NCBI GenBank assembly: GCA_016716385.1
Contig: JADJWL010000025.1
Span: 1 to 64,000 of the forward strand
Length of the DNA: 64,000 nt
Reading direction: 5' to 3'
Source of the DNA: Bryobacterales bacterium
GTDB lineage: Bacteria; Acidobacteriota; Terriglobia; Bryobacterales; Bryobacteraceae
Part shown: positions 20,844 to 30,397 of the stretch, piece after piece
How positions within the stretch are numbered: the stretch's first letter is position 1
Layout of the letters: each line of letters begins with the position of its first letter
Notes under the pieces: generated by a model
The model's input: the letters and a program-made list of their open reading frames with translations, nothing else
The model's database searches: none
Told to the model about the DNA's origin: nothing
Position numbers and translations under genes: made by a program

Positions 20844-22349
20844 ATGTCCGTCAGGCTCGCTCTCCTCATTGCCGCTACCCTGCTCTGCGCCCCGATAGCC
20901 GCCGCGCAACTGCGCGCGGGCGCAGCCAAAGTCGAGATCACCGACCGCGCGGCCGGTCCCGTCAACGATCCCTCGTTCGTGAAGGCGCTCGTCGTTGACG
21001 ACGGCGCGACAACCGTCGTCATCGCCACGCTGGACGTTGTCGCGCTCGAAGAGATCGGCGGCATCCCACCCGGCTTCATGGATGCGGTGCGCGCGGACCT
21101 GCGGCGCGACCTGGGAATTCCGCCGGAACACGTGATCATCAATGCCAGCCACTGCCACAGCGTCGTGCGGCGCGACGCCGCGACGCTCACGGTCCAGGCG
21201 GTGAAGGCAGCATGGGGCAAGAGGACTGCGGTCCGCACCGGCGCCGGCCGGGGCAAAGAAGACCGCATCATGGAAAACCGCCGGATGGTGCTCAAGGACG
21301 GCACCCAGGCCGATGTCCGGCGCGCCTACGCCATGCCGCCCGACGACGCGGTCGTGGCCACCGGCCCGGTGGATCCGGAGATCGGTGTGCTGCGCATCGA
21401 TCGTACAGACGGTACACCGCTCGCGGTTCTGTACAACTTCGCCGCGCATCCCATCCAGGGCGTCCCGAGCGGCGGCAACACGGCCGATTACCCGGCCTTC
21501 GCGTCGCAGGTGATCGAAGAGACCCTGGGCGGCGGCGCGCTGGCGTTCTTCGTGCAGGGCGCGGCCGGAGACATCAACCCGGCCAAATATAAGGACGTGC
21601 ATCAGCCACAGAACGCCGAGCCGCTCGGGAACCTGCTTGGGTTAAGCGTGCTGCGCGCCTGGCGTGCTATCGAACCGCGCGATAGCGGGCCGCTGCGTGT
21701 GCTGCGTGAGGCGCTGAGTCTGCCGCGGGGGAGCGATCTCGACCGCCGCATCCTCGCAATCGAAGCAGAGCGTGAACGGCTGCTGGCGTCGCTCGAGGGG
21801 ACGAGTCTCAATTTCAAGACATTCGTTCCGCTGTACGTGCAATACAAGTTGGGAGGCGATTTTCCCTCCTACTACAGTCACCGCTACCTGCATGAGAAGG
21901 CGCAAGGACGGGAAGAACTGGCGAGACTCGACGCGGAGAACAGGGCTCACCTGGACCGCTATCTCTCCAACATCCTCGCGATGGAGCAGATCACCCGGCT
22001 GCAGACAAACCTGGCGCTTCTGAAGAAGCACCGGGCGACCCATGCGGCCGCCGGCAGCAGGACGCTGGATGTCGAAGTGATGGGCCTCCGGGTGGGCGGC
22101 TTTCAAATGGTCACGTTCCCCGGGGAACTGACGGTGGACGTCGGCCTCAACATCAAGAAACGCGCCGCGGGACCGTACGATTTCGTGGCCGGGTATACGA
22201 ATGGCTACATCTACTACGCCCCCACCGCCGCGCAGCGCCGCAACACCGGCTATGCGCAGGAGGACTGCGATAGCTGGGTCGACCCGGAATGGCAGCAGAT
22301 CTTCGAAGACAAGGCGGCGGAGGTCTTGAAGCGCCTGGCGGCGCGGTAA
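20844..22349 (+). CDS. Secreted neutral ceramidase-like hydrolase
   Basis: 501 residues with a signal peptide ending near PIAAAQ. It matches the neutral/alkaline ceramidase N-terminal domain: AGAAKVEITD, metal-ligand region NASHCHS, NFAAHPIQ with TADYPAFA, and the loop GAAGDINP. True ceramidases have a nucleophilic Ser in a GDVSPN loop; here the equivalent is Asn, so ceramide cleavage is doubtful and another amidase or esterase activity may apply. The C-terminal part keeps FPGELTVDVG and GYTNGYIYYAPT. It follows the sulfatase by 12 bases in what looks like one transcript. Confidence 0.75.
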   Translation: MSVRLALLIAATLLCAPIAAAQLRAGAAKVEITDRAAGPVNDPSFVKALVVDDGATTVVIATLDVVALEEIGGIPPGFMDAVRADLRRDLGIPPEHVIINASHCHSVVRRDAATLTVQAVKAAWGKRTAVRTGAGRGKEDRIMENRRMVLKDGTQADVRRAYAMPPDDAVVATGPVDPEIGVLRIDRTDGTPLAVLYNFAAHPIQGVPSGGNTADYPAFASQVIEETLGGGALAFFVQGAAGDINPAKYKDVHQPQNAEPLGNLLGLSVLRAWRAIEPRDSGPLRVLREALSLPRGSDLDRRILAIEAERERLLASLEGTSLNFKTFVPLYVQYKLGGDFPSYYSHRYLHEKAQGREELARLDAENRAHLDRYLSNILAMEQITRLQTNLALLKKHRATHAAAGSRTLDVEVMGLRVGGFQMVTFPGELTVDVGLNIKKRAAGPYDFVAGYTNGYIYYAPTAAQRRNTGYAQEDCDSWVDPEWQQIFEDKAAEVLKRLAAR

Positions 22350-22362
22350 ATGGGCCCCGCGC

Positions 22363-22368
22363 TATCCT
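22363..22368 (+). promoter_or_regulatory. -10-like TATCCT before aroB
   Basis: TATCCT ends 9 nt before the aroB ATG, in the 28-base gap after the ceramidase-like gene. No clear Shine-Dalgarno is present. Confidence 0.3.
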
Positions 22369-22377
22369 AGTCTCTGA

Positions 22378-23445
22378 ATGCCCACGTTTGAAGTCGTCAC
22401 GCCCCGGGAGAGGTATCCGGCGGTGGTGGAGCGCGGTGCGCTTGCGCGCATCCCCCAGCACCTGCCGCCGGGAGCGGGCAAAGTGTTCATCGTCAGCAAC
22501 AAGGACGTCTGGCGTCACCAAGGCGCAAGGATCGAGGCCTGCCTGCCCCTGGCCGAACGGATTTTTCTGCCCGGAGGCGAGGGCCAGAAGCGGCTGGCGC
22601 CGCTTGAGGCCGCGGCCGAGGAAATGGTGCGGCGGGGCGCTGACCGCAGCAGCGTCGTCGTGGCATTCGGCGGCGGCATCGTCAACGACATGGCGGGGTT
22701 CCTCGCGTCCATGTTCATGCGCGGTATCCCGGTCCTGCAAGTGCCGACGACGTTGCTGGCCCAGGTCGACGCGGCCGTCGGGGGCAAGACCGGCGTCAAC
22801 CTTGCCAGCGGCAAGAACCTGATCGGAGCCTTCCACCAGCCGCTGGCGGTGCTGATCGATCCCGCGATGCTCGAGACCTTACCCGAACGGGAGTACCGCG
22901 CCGGTCTCTACGAAGTCATCAAATGCGGTGTGATCCGCAGCCCGCAATTGTTCCACCTTCTTACCGAACAGGCGGAGCAGGTGCTGGCCCGCGAGGACGC
23001 CGCGGTCGACGCGATCGTGGCGGAGTCGGTCCGGATCAAGGCCGAGGTCGTCTCCGCCGACGAGCGGGAGAGCGGACTGCGCAAGATCCTGAACTTCGGT
23101 CACACCGTCGGGCACGCGCTCGAAGCGGAGACGGCCTACACGCGGTTTCTGCATGGCGAAGCTGTGGCTTTCGGCATGAAAGCGGCGACGCACCTGGCGC
23201 GTCTGGCCGGTACGCTCGAAGAGTCCGCGGCGGACCGGATCCTGCGGACGATCGATCTCTATGGCCCGATCCCCCCGCTCGACGGCATCCGTGCCGGTGC
23301 GCTCATCCCGCGTCTGGCGAGCGACAAGAAGACGATCCAGGGGGCGGTGCATTTCGTCCTGCCCACGGCGGTTGGCGCGGTGAAGGTGGCCTCCGGAATC
23401 GGGGCGGAACTGGTGCGGGAAGCCATCGAGGCCGCGCTGGCATGA
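22378..23445 (+). CDS. aroB: 3-dehydroquinate synthase
   Basis: 355 residues, normal length. It converts DAHP to 3-dehydroquinate, the second step of the shikimate pathway, using NAD+ and a divalent metal. Diagnostic motifs are GGGIVNDMAGFLAS, VPTTLLAQVDAAVGGKTGVN, GKNLIGAFHQP, the YEVIKCGVI block, LNFGHTVGHALE and HGEAVAFGM, which include the metal ligands, and SDKKTIQGAVHFVLP. Its stop overlaps the ubiE start as ATGA. Confidence 0.96.
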   Translation: MPTFEVVTPRERYPAVVERGALARIPQHLPPGAGKVFIVSNKDVWRHQGARIEACLPLAERIFLPGGEGQKRLAPLEAAAEEMVRRGADRSSVVVAFGGGIVNDMAGFLASMFMRGIPVLQVPTTLLAQVDAAVGGKTGVNLASGKNLIGAFHQPLAVLIDPAMLETLPEREYRAGLYEVIKCGVIRSPQLFHLLTEQAEQVLAREDAAVDAIVAESVRIKAEVVSADERESGLRKILNFGHTVGHALEAETAYTRFLHGEAVAFGMKAATHLARLAGTLEESAADRILRTIDLYGPIPPLDGIRAGALIPRLASDKKTIQGAVHFVLPTAVGAVKVASGIGAELVREAIEAALA

Positions 23446-24182
23446 GCGGCGGGGCGAACCCGCGCGGCGCCGCGGGCGAGCAGGAAGCCGCACGCTGGGT
23501 CCGCGGCATGTTCGCGCGCGTCGCCCACCGCTACGACACCGCCAACCACCTGCTCTCCTTCAACGCCGACCGCTACTGGCGCCGGCGGACCGTGCGCGCC
23601 GTCGAAGCCGTCCTGCGGCGGCCCGAGGCCCGCGTTCTCGACCTGTGCTGCGGCACCGGGGACCTGGCCATGGCGCTTGACGCGCGACGCGGCGCGCCAG
23701 TCTTCGGCAGCGATTTCTGCCATCCCATGCTCACCGCGGCCCGCGCCAAGGCGGGCAAGCGGCGTCTGGCCGCGCGCTGGTTCGAAGCCGACGCCCTACA
23801 GTTGCCTGTCGCCGATGGTTCCTTTGACCTGGTCACCGTGGCGTTCGGATTCCGGAACCTGGCCAACTACCAGCGCGGACTGGAGGAAATGCGCCGGGTG
23901 CTGCGTCCCGGAGGAGTGGCGGCGATTCTCGAATTCTCGCAACCGCCGAACCCGGTGTTCCGCGCGTTCTATGACTGGTATTCGCTGCGGATCCTCCCCG
24001 CGGTCGGCGGGATGCTGTCAGGCGCCCGCGACGCGTACACGTACCTGCCGGACTCCGTCCGCCAATTTCCCGGTGCGGACGAACTGGCGCGGCGCATGGA
24101 GGCGTCAGGCTTCGGCAACGTCCGCTACGAGCGGCTGACGTTCGGCATCGTCGCGCTGCACCTGGGCGACGTTACTGGCTGA
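23442..24182 (+). CDS. ubiE: Demethylmenaquinone/ubiquinone C-methyltransferase
   Basis: 246 residues. SAM-dependent methylation in quinone biosynthesis; in this phylum the product is expected to be menaquinone. The ATG overlaps the aroB stop. Motifs are FARVAHRYDTANHLLSF followed by WRRRTV, the SAM site VLDLCCGTGDLA, VAFGFRNLANYQRGLEEM, RVLRPGGVAAILEFS and the UbiE-typical YTYLPDSVRQFPGADEL. The last 11 bases overlap the convergent NHL gene. Confidence 0.92.
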   Translation: MSGGANPRGAAGEQEAARWVRGMFARVAHRYDTANHLLSFNADRYWRRRTVRAVEAVLRRPEARVLDLCCGTGDLAMALDARRGAPVFGSDFCHPMLTAARAKAGKRRLAARWFEADALQLPVADGSFDLVTVAFGFRNLANYQRGLEEMRRVLRPGGVAAILEFSQPPNPVFRAFYDWYSLRILPAVGGMLSGARDAYTYLPDSVRQFPGADELARRMEASGFGNVRYERLTFGIVALHLGDVTG

Positions 24183-27100
24183 CCGCGATGGTCGAGAACA
24201 GGGTCCCGGCGCCCGGGGGCGCGCTTGGAGCGCTGTCGTAGACCACGACCAACGGGACACGGCTATTGGGGGCGACCGTCTCCGGGACCCGCACGTTGAT
24301 CTGCCAGACGCCGATCAGCCCCGGCGCCAGCCCGGAGAACAGGACGTGGTCGTCCGGCACGAAGGACGGGCCGAGGCTCACGCGAGGTTGGATCGGCGTT
24401 GGAATCAGACCCACCGCGGGAGCGCCGTCCGGAGGTGCGCTCGGCACGCGGCCCTGTCCGGTGGCAAATAGCTGAATGACCTTTCCCCTTTGAATGGGAT
24501 TGGCCGGACCGTTCACCGAATTGTCCTCGTTGAGCGCTGCGAGCTGCCCGCGCCCGGAGCCGTCGAGAGCGAACAACCCGGGCGAAATGCGCCCCATCTC
24601 GACGCGACCGGCGCCTAGAACCTGGCCTGTCGACGTCCGGATGACCTCCATGTCGGCGGTGCCGCTTTCCGGGGCGCTCCAGGGCATGAAGAACGCCAGT
24701 TTATCCGGGAAGACATAGTACAGGGGAGCTGCCACTCCATTGATGCGGACCTCGGTGTCGTTCAGGTCCGTTGGCCACGGCACCTCGCCAGTCACGACCT
24801 CGGAAGCGGCAAACTGCGGACCCTGCCGATACGCGACGCCGATGATGCCGGGTGCAAGAGCCCGTCCCACGAGCTCGTTGGCGCCGTTGAGCGCCGCCAC
24901 TTGGGGAAAGTGAAACGCCACCCGATTCGCTGAATCCGGGTAGACGAGATTGCCAAATCCATCCAACGCGACGGCGAGGCCGACGAAACCGGACGCCGCC
25001 GGGACAGTGAGGCCGGCCAAACCTCCGGCGGCTGCCAGGTCGTCGAAGCGAGGGTAACGGGAGATCCGGTTGACGTTGCCCTCCGTCACCCAGATCTCGC
25101 CTGTGACGGCGCTCACGTAGATGCCCCGCGGACTGTTCAGGTTCGCAGTCGACGCGACCTGAGTCAGGATTGTGCCGGCTCGCGGGTTGGGACCGGCCAC
25201 AGGGGCGCGGTTGAAGATCAGGATGCGGTTGTTGGCGGTGTCCGCGACGTAGAGCCGGTCATCGGTGTCGGTCGCGATGTGTCTGGGCGAGCGCATTTGG
25301 TTATCGCCCGAGCCGGCAAACACGGAGTTGAAGTCAGGCTGGCCGAAGACCAGTTCGGCCGACGGGCCATTGGTGAACTCGTTGTAGCGGCCCCGGAAGA
25401 ACAGGACCCGGTTGTGCGCCAGATCCGAAACCAGGAGGCCGTTCTCGCCGGCAAACGCGATGCCATAGGGACGAGACATCGTCCGCGCCGTCGGGTCCGT
25501 CACTTTGAGGCCGAAGCCAAGCTGGCCGATCACCAGGTTGGCGCGCGGGAAATTTTCGTTGCGCTGAAACGGGCTGGGGAAGCGAAGGACGCGTCCGTTT
25601 CCGGAATCGGCCACCCACAGGTTCCCGTCGGGATCCACCGCCAAACCGATTGGCAGGAAGAGTCCCTGATCGTTCACGATGTCGGGGTTGCCGGACGGAT
25701 AGTTCACCACCGAACGCTGGAAATCAGGCTGGCCGATCACCAGGTCAGCACCACGGCCTGCGCTTACCTGGCGGATATCGCGGAAGCAAAGGACGCGGTT
25801 GTTGTATGGGTCGGCGACGTAGAGGTGGGGCGGGTTCGAACGGGTATCGATGGCAATCCCAGCATCCGCAACGACGCCCTGCTGGGTGGCCGCAATAAAT
25901 GAGAACTCGCGGCCTTCGATCCGATTCGGAGAGCGCGAGTGGAAGTTCTCCTGCCCGAGGACACGGACCGCCGAAGCCCTCTGGTTGAGCAGACTGCGGG
26001 AATACACCACCACCCGATGGTTGGCCGCATCCGCGACAAAGAGTTCCTCGGAGGAAACGGCTGCATGGATCGGGGTGTTGAATGAATCGGCTGCCGCCTC
26101 GGGGCGGTCCCGATTGGGCCGGTTTGCCGCGAAGGCTTCCTGACCGATTGGGCCCACCGCGGCGATTGCCCGCGGAGAGACGCGCGTCGATTCGGGGGGC
26201 CACAACTCAACGGCATCGAAGATCAGAATCCGGTGGTTTCCGGTATCGGCCACGGCGATCTGGTTTCCCAGCGTGAAGACGCTTTCCGCGCCCAGGAACC
26301 GCGTATCGTCCGCCGCGGGAAGCGGCGGCTGGCCCTGGGCTGGAGGCTGGACAATTCCCATAATCCGGGAAGCTGATTTCCCGAACGTAAAGGGCGGCTC
26401 GAAGACAAGCACACGGCTCAGCGCCGGATCGGTGACGAACAAACGCCCTGCCGGATCGAACGCAAGACCCCCGGGGATGCGAAATCCAAACTTCTCGTTC
26501 TGGCCGGCGAATGTCGATGGCAGTTGCTCGCGGCCGGTGAAGTTCAACTGGCCAACGACCATGTCAGCGGCCGGGCCCGGCACGGCGCCGGGTCCCAGAA
26601 CGGACGCCGGATAGCGCAGGACGCGGAAGTTGGCGGAATCGGCTACCCAAAGATTCCCCTGCGAATCGAACCGCAGCGAACCGCCGAAGACGGACGTCGA
26701 CGAAAGCGACAATGTCCGCGCGCTGATTCCGCCGGAGTTTGCCTGGGCGCAGGTGCTGCAACTGAGGCCAACCTGTCCCAGCACCAGGTCCGGAAGCTGC
26801 TCCTGGCCCGCGAAGTCGAATGGCCGGGGGAAACGGAGGATCCGGTTATTGCCCGTGTCGGCGACGTACAGGTTGCCGTCCCGGTCAACAGTCAGGCCGG
26901 CCGGAAAGCGGAGCCCGGAACTGAAGACCGTCCCTGGCCCCCCTGCCGACGTCGACAACAGGTCCCGCTGGCCGATGACCAGGTCCGCACGGGCGCCGTT
27001 TTGAAACGCAGATGCGTTCTGCCAGGCGAGGACCCGGTTATTCGAGGTATCCGCAACATACAACCGGGGAGGCGTGACGCTTGTGTCAATCGCCAGTCCT

Positions 27101-27261
27101 TGCGGCCCGTTGAACTCACGCCCTTCGACGAGGTTGACCGCTCCGCTCACGAGTTGGTTCTGGGAGTGGCCAAGAATCCGCGTAGGCGTCGTGTTGAGCG
27201 GAAACTGCCCCTGTAGGGACGCGACAAAACTTACACAAAGAATAAGCAGCTTGATCTTCAT
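24172..27261 (-). CDS. Secreted NHL-repeat protein with Solibacter-type C-terminal domain
   Basis: About 1029 residues from the ATG at 27261, chosen because it opens a good signal peptide (MKIKLLILCVSFVASLQGQ). About twelve NHL-type strands follow, such as GNLYVADTGNNRILRFP and GNLWVADSGNGRVLRFP, enough for two six-bladed propellers. Most are separated by a spacer of the form AD-x-V-x-GQ-x-x-F. The last 230 residues are the TIGR03437-type domain: IINGVAAPLYYV-like VRINGVAAPLYYV, GQLAALNEDNSVNGPANPI, GKVIQLFATGQG and GVWQINVRVPE. It is probably a cell-surface or secreted binding protein. The function is unknown. Confidence 0.85.
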   Translation of the reverse strand: MKIKLLILCVSFVASLQGQFPLNTTPTRILGHSQNQLVSGAVNLVEGREFNGPQGLAIDTSVTPPRLYVADTSNNRVLAWQNASAFQNGARADLVIGQRDLLSTSAGGPGTVFSSGLRFPAGLTVDRDGNLYVADTGNNRILRFPRPFDFAGQEQLPDLVLGQVGLSCSTCAQANSGGISARTLSLSSTSVFGGSLRFDSQGNLWVADSANFRVLRYPASVLGPGAVPGPAADMVVGQLNFTGREQLPSTFAGQNEKFGFRIPGGLAFDPAGRLFVTDPALSRVLVFEPPFTFGKSASRIMGIVQPPAQGQPPLPAADDTRFLGAESVFTLGNQIAVADTGNHRILIFDAVELWPPESTRVSPRAIAAVGPIGQEAFAANRPNRDRPEAAADSFNTPIHAAVSSEELFVADAANHRVVVYSRSLLNQRASAVRVLGQENFHSRSPNRIEGREFSFIAATQQGVVADAGIAIDTRSNPPHLYVADPYNNRVLCFRDIRQVSAGRGADLVIGQPDFQRSVVNYPSGNPDIVNDQGLFLPIGLAVDPDGNLWVADSGNGRVLRFPSPFQRNENFPRANLVIGQLGFGLKVTDPTARTMSRPYGIAFAGENGLLVSDLAHNRVLFFRGRYNEFTNGPSAELVFGQPDFNSVFAGSGDNQMRSPRHIATDTDDRLYVADTANNRILIFNRAPVAGPNPRAGTILTQVASTANLNSPRGIYVSAVTGEIWVTEGNVNRISRYPRFDDLAAAGGLAGLTVPAASGFVGLAVALDGFGNLVYPDSANRVAFHFPQVAALNGANELVGRALAPGIIGVAYRQGPQFAASEVVTGEVPWPTDLNDTEVRINGVAAPLYYVFPDKLAFFMPWSAPESGTADMEVIRTSTGQVLGAGRVEMGRISPGLFALDGSGRGQLAALNEDNSVNGPANPIQRGKVIQLFATGQGRVPSAPPDGAPAVGLIPTPIQPRVSLGPSFVPDDHVLFSGLAPGLIGVWQINVRVPETVAPNSRVPLVVVYDSAPSAPPGAGTLFSTIAVSQ

Positions 27262-27318
27262 GGGTCTACCCGGAGGGCGCGCGCGGAAGCGTCCAGTTCT
27301 GACGATAGCATAGCCCGA

Positions 27319-27356
27319 ACGAAAAGATCCCCCGGCGAACACAGGCTCGCCGGGGG
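27319..27356 (-). terminator. Rho-independent terminator after the ABC exporter gene
   Basis: A perfect 10-bp stem (27329-27338 with 27347-27356, CCCCCGGCGA and its complement) with an 8-base loop, followed on the minus strand by ATCTTTTC. It lies about 110 bases past the stop of the exporter and would end the pgsA-to-exporter transcript. Confidence 0.75.
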
Positions 27357-27468
27357 ACAGAGGCGACACGCCAGGGAGGATCGATTGGGTTTTCCAACTC
27401 AACCAGACGACGGGTGTCCACTCCCGCCGTCAATGGAAGGGACGCGTCCGGCGGACCTCGGGTTCCCG

Positions 27469-29208
27469 CTAGATGGTTTCGAGCTCTTCTTCCAGAGCCT
27501 GGCGCTGCGCCAGGTCAGCATAGTACCCCGCGGCGCCAACCAGTTCCTGGTGCGTTCCCCGCTCGACGACGCTGCCGCGGTCCAGCACGACGATGGAGCC
27601 GGCCTCGCGGACCGTCGAGACGCGGTGGGAAATCAGAATCACGGTCCGCCCGCCCAGCAACTGCCGCAGGCCGGTGAGGATGCGCTCCTCGGTGACGGTG
27701 TCTACGCTCGAAAGCGCATCGTCTAGAATCAACACTTGCGGGTCCCGGATGAGCGCGCGGGCGATTGCCAGGCGTTGTTTCTGGCCTCCGGACAGAGTGA
27801 TGCCGCGTTCGCCAACCATCGTCCGGTAACCCGCCGGGAAGCCCTCGATATCGTGCGCCAGACCCGCCACTTCCGCCGCCCATCGCACTTTCTCCGGGGG
27901 GGCGTCTTCGACGCCGAAGGCGATGTTCTCTTCAATCGTCGTGCTGAACAGGAAGGTCTCCTGCGGCACCATGCCGATGCGGCGCCGGAGATCGGCCGGG
28001 TCGAGGTCCCGGACATCAATGCCGCCGATCCGGACCACCCCGGAACTGGGATCGCGGAGGCGGGGGATCAGTTCCGCGAGCGTGCTCTTGCCGCTGCCCG
28101 TCCGGCCGACGATCGCAATCGTCTCGCCCGGCTCGATCCTCAGGCTGACCCCGGAAAGCGCGGGGCCCGCGGAATAATGCAGGGAGACATCGTCGAACTC
28201 GATCGCGCCGGTCCGCGCGGGCAAGGCTTTCGGAACCGGTGGCGCCGCAATCGAGGGCTGCTCGTGCAGCAACTCGTTGATGCGGTGCATCGACGCCGTG
28301 CCCCGCTGCATAAGGTTGACGACCCAGCCGAGCGCAATCATCGGCCAGACCAGCATCCCCATGTAGAAGTTGAACATCACGAACGTGCCCAGCGTCAGAT
28401 CCCCACTCAGGACGCGCAACCCGCCAGCCCAGAGGACAATCAGAAACGTCAGGCCGATCAGCGCTTCGAGCAACGGCTGGAATACGCCCTGGATGCGTAC
28501 AAGTCTGAGATTCTGTGCGATGTACTCTTCGTTCAGATCACGGAACCTGCGCAACTCGGCTTCTTCCTGCACGTAGGCGCGAATCATTCGCACGCCGGAC
28601 AGATTTTCCTGAACGCGGCTGGAGATGCCGGAGAACATCGCCTGAATTTTCTCGAACCGCTCGTGAATGCGCCGTCCGAAAAAGATCACGGCGAAACTGA
28701 CGAACGGAGCCGGGAGCAGGGCGAGAGCGGCCAGTCCGGGGTCGAACGAGAGCATGACGGCGACGGCGAGCACAAAGGTCAGGCTGGTCTCGGTCAGGTA
28801 CATCATGCCCGGCCCGAGCATCATGCGGACGGCGTTCAAGTCGTTCGTAGAGCGCGCCATGATGTCGCCGGTGCGCTGTCCGGCGTAGAACCCTGGCGAG
28901 AGGGTGACCAGGTGGCGGAACAGGTCGTTGCGCAGGTCGTATTCGATGTCGCGCGAAATCCCGATCAGCACAACACGCATCGCGTACTGGAAGGCGCCCT
29001 TCAGAAGTCCGGCCACCATCAGCAGGGCGATCCAACGGATCACCAGTGCCCACGCGGAGCCCTGGGTCAACTGGTCAACCGTGCTCTTGAGGAGCAGCGG
29101 GATCGCCACGGCGACGGCGTCTTTGGCGACCAGGGCCGTCAGGCCGAGGGCCATGCCGCGCCGGTGGCGCCAGAGATACGGCCAGAGGGTCTGGATGGAT
29201 TCCCGCAT
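27469..29208 (-). CDS. ABC exporter half-transporter (MsbA/MdlB type)
   Basis: 579 residues: an N-terminal six-helix exporter domain (about 1-320) and an ATPase domain. The ATPase shows Walker A GRTGSGKST, Q-loop MVPQETFLFS, signature LSGGQKQRLAIARAL, Walker B VLILDDALSSVD and the H-loop LISHRVSTV. It works as a homo- or heterodimer moving lipids, drugs or peptides outward; no second half-transporter is adjacent. The position in an operon with pgsA and a YdcF-like gene suggests an envelope substrate, but this is inference. Confidence 0.92.
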   Translation of the reverse strand: MRESIQTLWPYLWRHRRGMALGLTALVAKDAVAVAIPLLLKSTVDQLTQGSAWALVIRWIALLMVAGLLKGAFQYAMRVVLIGISRDIEYDLRNDLFRHLVTLSPGFYAGQRTGDIMARSTNDLNAVRMMLGPGMMYLTETSLTFVLAVAVMLSFDPGLAALALLPAPFVSFAVIFFGRRIHERFEKIQAMFSGISSRVQENLSGVRMIRAYVQEEAELRRFRDLNEEYIAQNLRLVRIQGVFQPLLEALIGLTFLIVLWAGGLRVLSGDLTLGTFVMFNFYMGMLVWPMIALGWVVNLMQRGTASMHRINELLHEQPSIAAPPVPKALPARTGAIEFDDVSLHYSAGPALSGVSLRIEPGETIAIVGRTGSGKSTLAELIPRLRDPSSGVVRIGGIDVRDLDPADLRRRIGMVPQETFLFSTTIEENIAFGVEDAPPEKVRWAAEVAGLAHDIEGFPAGYRTMVGERGITLSGGQKQRLAIARALIRDPQVLILDDALSSVDTVTEERILTGLRQLLGGRTVILISHRVSTVREAGSIVVLDRGSVVERGTHQELVGAAGYYADLAQRQALEEELETI

Positions 29209-29211
29209 TCT

Positions 29212-29814
29212 CTACAGTCCGAACACCGATGTCGCTGTCTTGATCCATTCGTACGCGAAAGTCTTCCGGCCTTCGCGGTCCCGCCACCAGTGATCGGGAT
29301 GGAAGCGGCGGGTCGGCGCCGCCACAACCCGCCACCGGATGTCAGGTCCAGCGCGGCGAAACAGCTTCCCGGCGCGGCGGGTGTGAAAGTCGCTGGTCAC
29401 GAGCATGACGCTCCCTGCGTGCAAGCGCCGCAGGAACGGGACCAGAATGGCCGCCTCTTCCTCGGTGCTGACGGCCTTGTGCGGCGCTTTGATGAAGAGA
29501 TCTGCGGCATAGCCCCGGGCGGCGGCGTAAGCGACAGCGTAGTCCGACTCGTAGCCGCCATAGAACCCTAACGGTCCGCTGATGATCGCTTTGGCCGCCA
29601 TTCCGTTCCGGACCAGTTCGGCGCCGTGCATCAGGCGGTTTCCCGTGTAGTCTCCGGCCAAGACCAGCACGAAGTCGGCCGCCATGGGGTCCTCGGCTTC
29701 GACAAGAAACCAGGCAGATGCGCGGAGCCAGCGTTCATGGGTGAAGAACAGAAAAAGGAAGAAACCCGCGACGACGCCCGCTGCGATCCCGACGCGCCAG
29801 ATCCGTGACCGCAC
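29212..29814 (-). CDS. YdcF/SanA-like (DUF218) membrane-anchored protein
   Basis: 200 residues. One N-terminal membrane segment (VGIAAGVVAGFFLFLFF) anchors a DUF218 domain: DFVLVLAGDYTGNRLMHGAELV, AIISGP, STEEEAAILVPFL and MLVTSDFHTRRAGKLF. Family members such as SanA and ElyC affect envelope integrity or peptidoglycan and lipid-carrier metabolism. Three bases separate it from its neighbours on either side, so it is part of the pgsA operon. Confidence 0.82.
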   Translation of the reverse strand: MRSRIWRVGIAAGVVAGFFLFLFFTHERWLRASAWFLVEAEDPMAADFVLVLAGDYTGNRLMHGAELVRNGMAAKAIISGPLGFYGGYESDYAVAYAAARGYAADLFIKAPHKAVSTEEEAAILVPFLRRLHAGSVMLVTSDFHTRRAGKLFRRAGPDIRWRVVAAPTRRFHPDHWWRDREGRKTFAYEWIKTATSVFGL

Positions 29815-29817
29815 GCG

Positions 29818-30375
29818 CTACTTCTCGTCCGAACTCTTGCGGTCGAGATACCCGACTGCCTTGAGGCGCTGGTACAATCGCACCACCTCAGCCTCGTCCT
29901 CCGGACGCAGGACCCTGTAGCGCGGGCGGGAAGAAGGCTGAGCATCGGATTCCGAAGTGATTTCCCCCCAATACTGGCGATACGGGACGCCGTCGATCAA
30001 GGCATCTCGGCAGGAGCGGCGCAGGTGCCGCAACAGCGCGCGGCACGAATCCACATCCCCCGGGTAGAACAGCGTAATGCGCGAGTCGTCAAACAGCGTC
30101 AGCCGGAGCACCAGAGGAGAAATCCACCGGGTCCGGTCGACCCGCCGCACATCCATCCAATGGACGACCCGGGCGCCGATCATGAGGTGGTGCGGATGGA
30201 TTTCGATCACCGGCTGGTACCCGAGAACGACCAGCGAACCACCGCCGACGAGGAAGAATGCGCAGGCCAGAAACGCGGGCGGCCACGACAGGCCGACCCA
30301 CCCCGAGAACACCGCCAGACCCAGCGCGACGATGCCAAACGAAAGGTAATGGCGGGCTGGCAAGTAGCGAACCAT
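29818..30375 (-). CDS. Two-helix membrane protein of unknown function
   Basis: 185 residues from the ATG at 30375. Two membrane segments near the N-terminus (LSFGIVALGLAVFSGWVGL and FLACAFFLVGGGSLVVLGY) are followed by a soluble domain with IEIHPHHLMIGARVV, WISPLVLRLTLFDDSRITLFYPG, which reads like a bacterial PH-like fold. The C-terminus is charged. It lies 22 bases after pgsA and 3 before the YdcF-like gene. No enzymatic motif. Confidence 0.7.
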   Translation of the reverse strand: MVRYLPARHYLSFGIVALGLAVFSGWVGLSWPPAFLACAFFLVGGGSLVVLGYQPVIEIHPHHLMIGARVVHWMDVRRVDRTRWISPLVLRLTLFDDSRITLFYPGDVDSCRALLRHLRRSCRDALIDGVPYRQYWGEITSESDAQPSSRPRYRVLRPEDEAEVVRLYQRLKAVGYLDRKSSDEK

Positions 30376-30397
30376 GGCAGTGCCTGACACTTTAAGC

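Noticed and set aside
27736..29571. 611-codon frame antisense to the ABC exporter
   Set aside because: The exporter on the minus strand has every ABC motif. The antisense frame has no domain and skewed composition.
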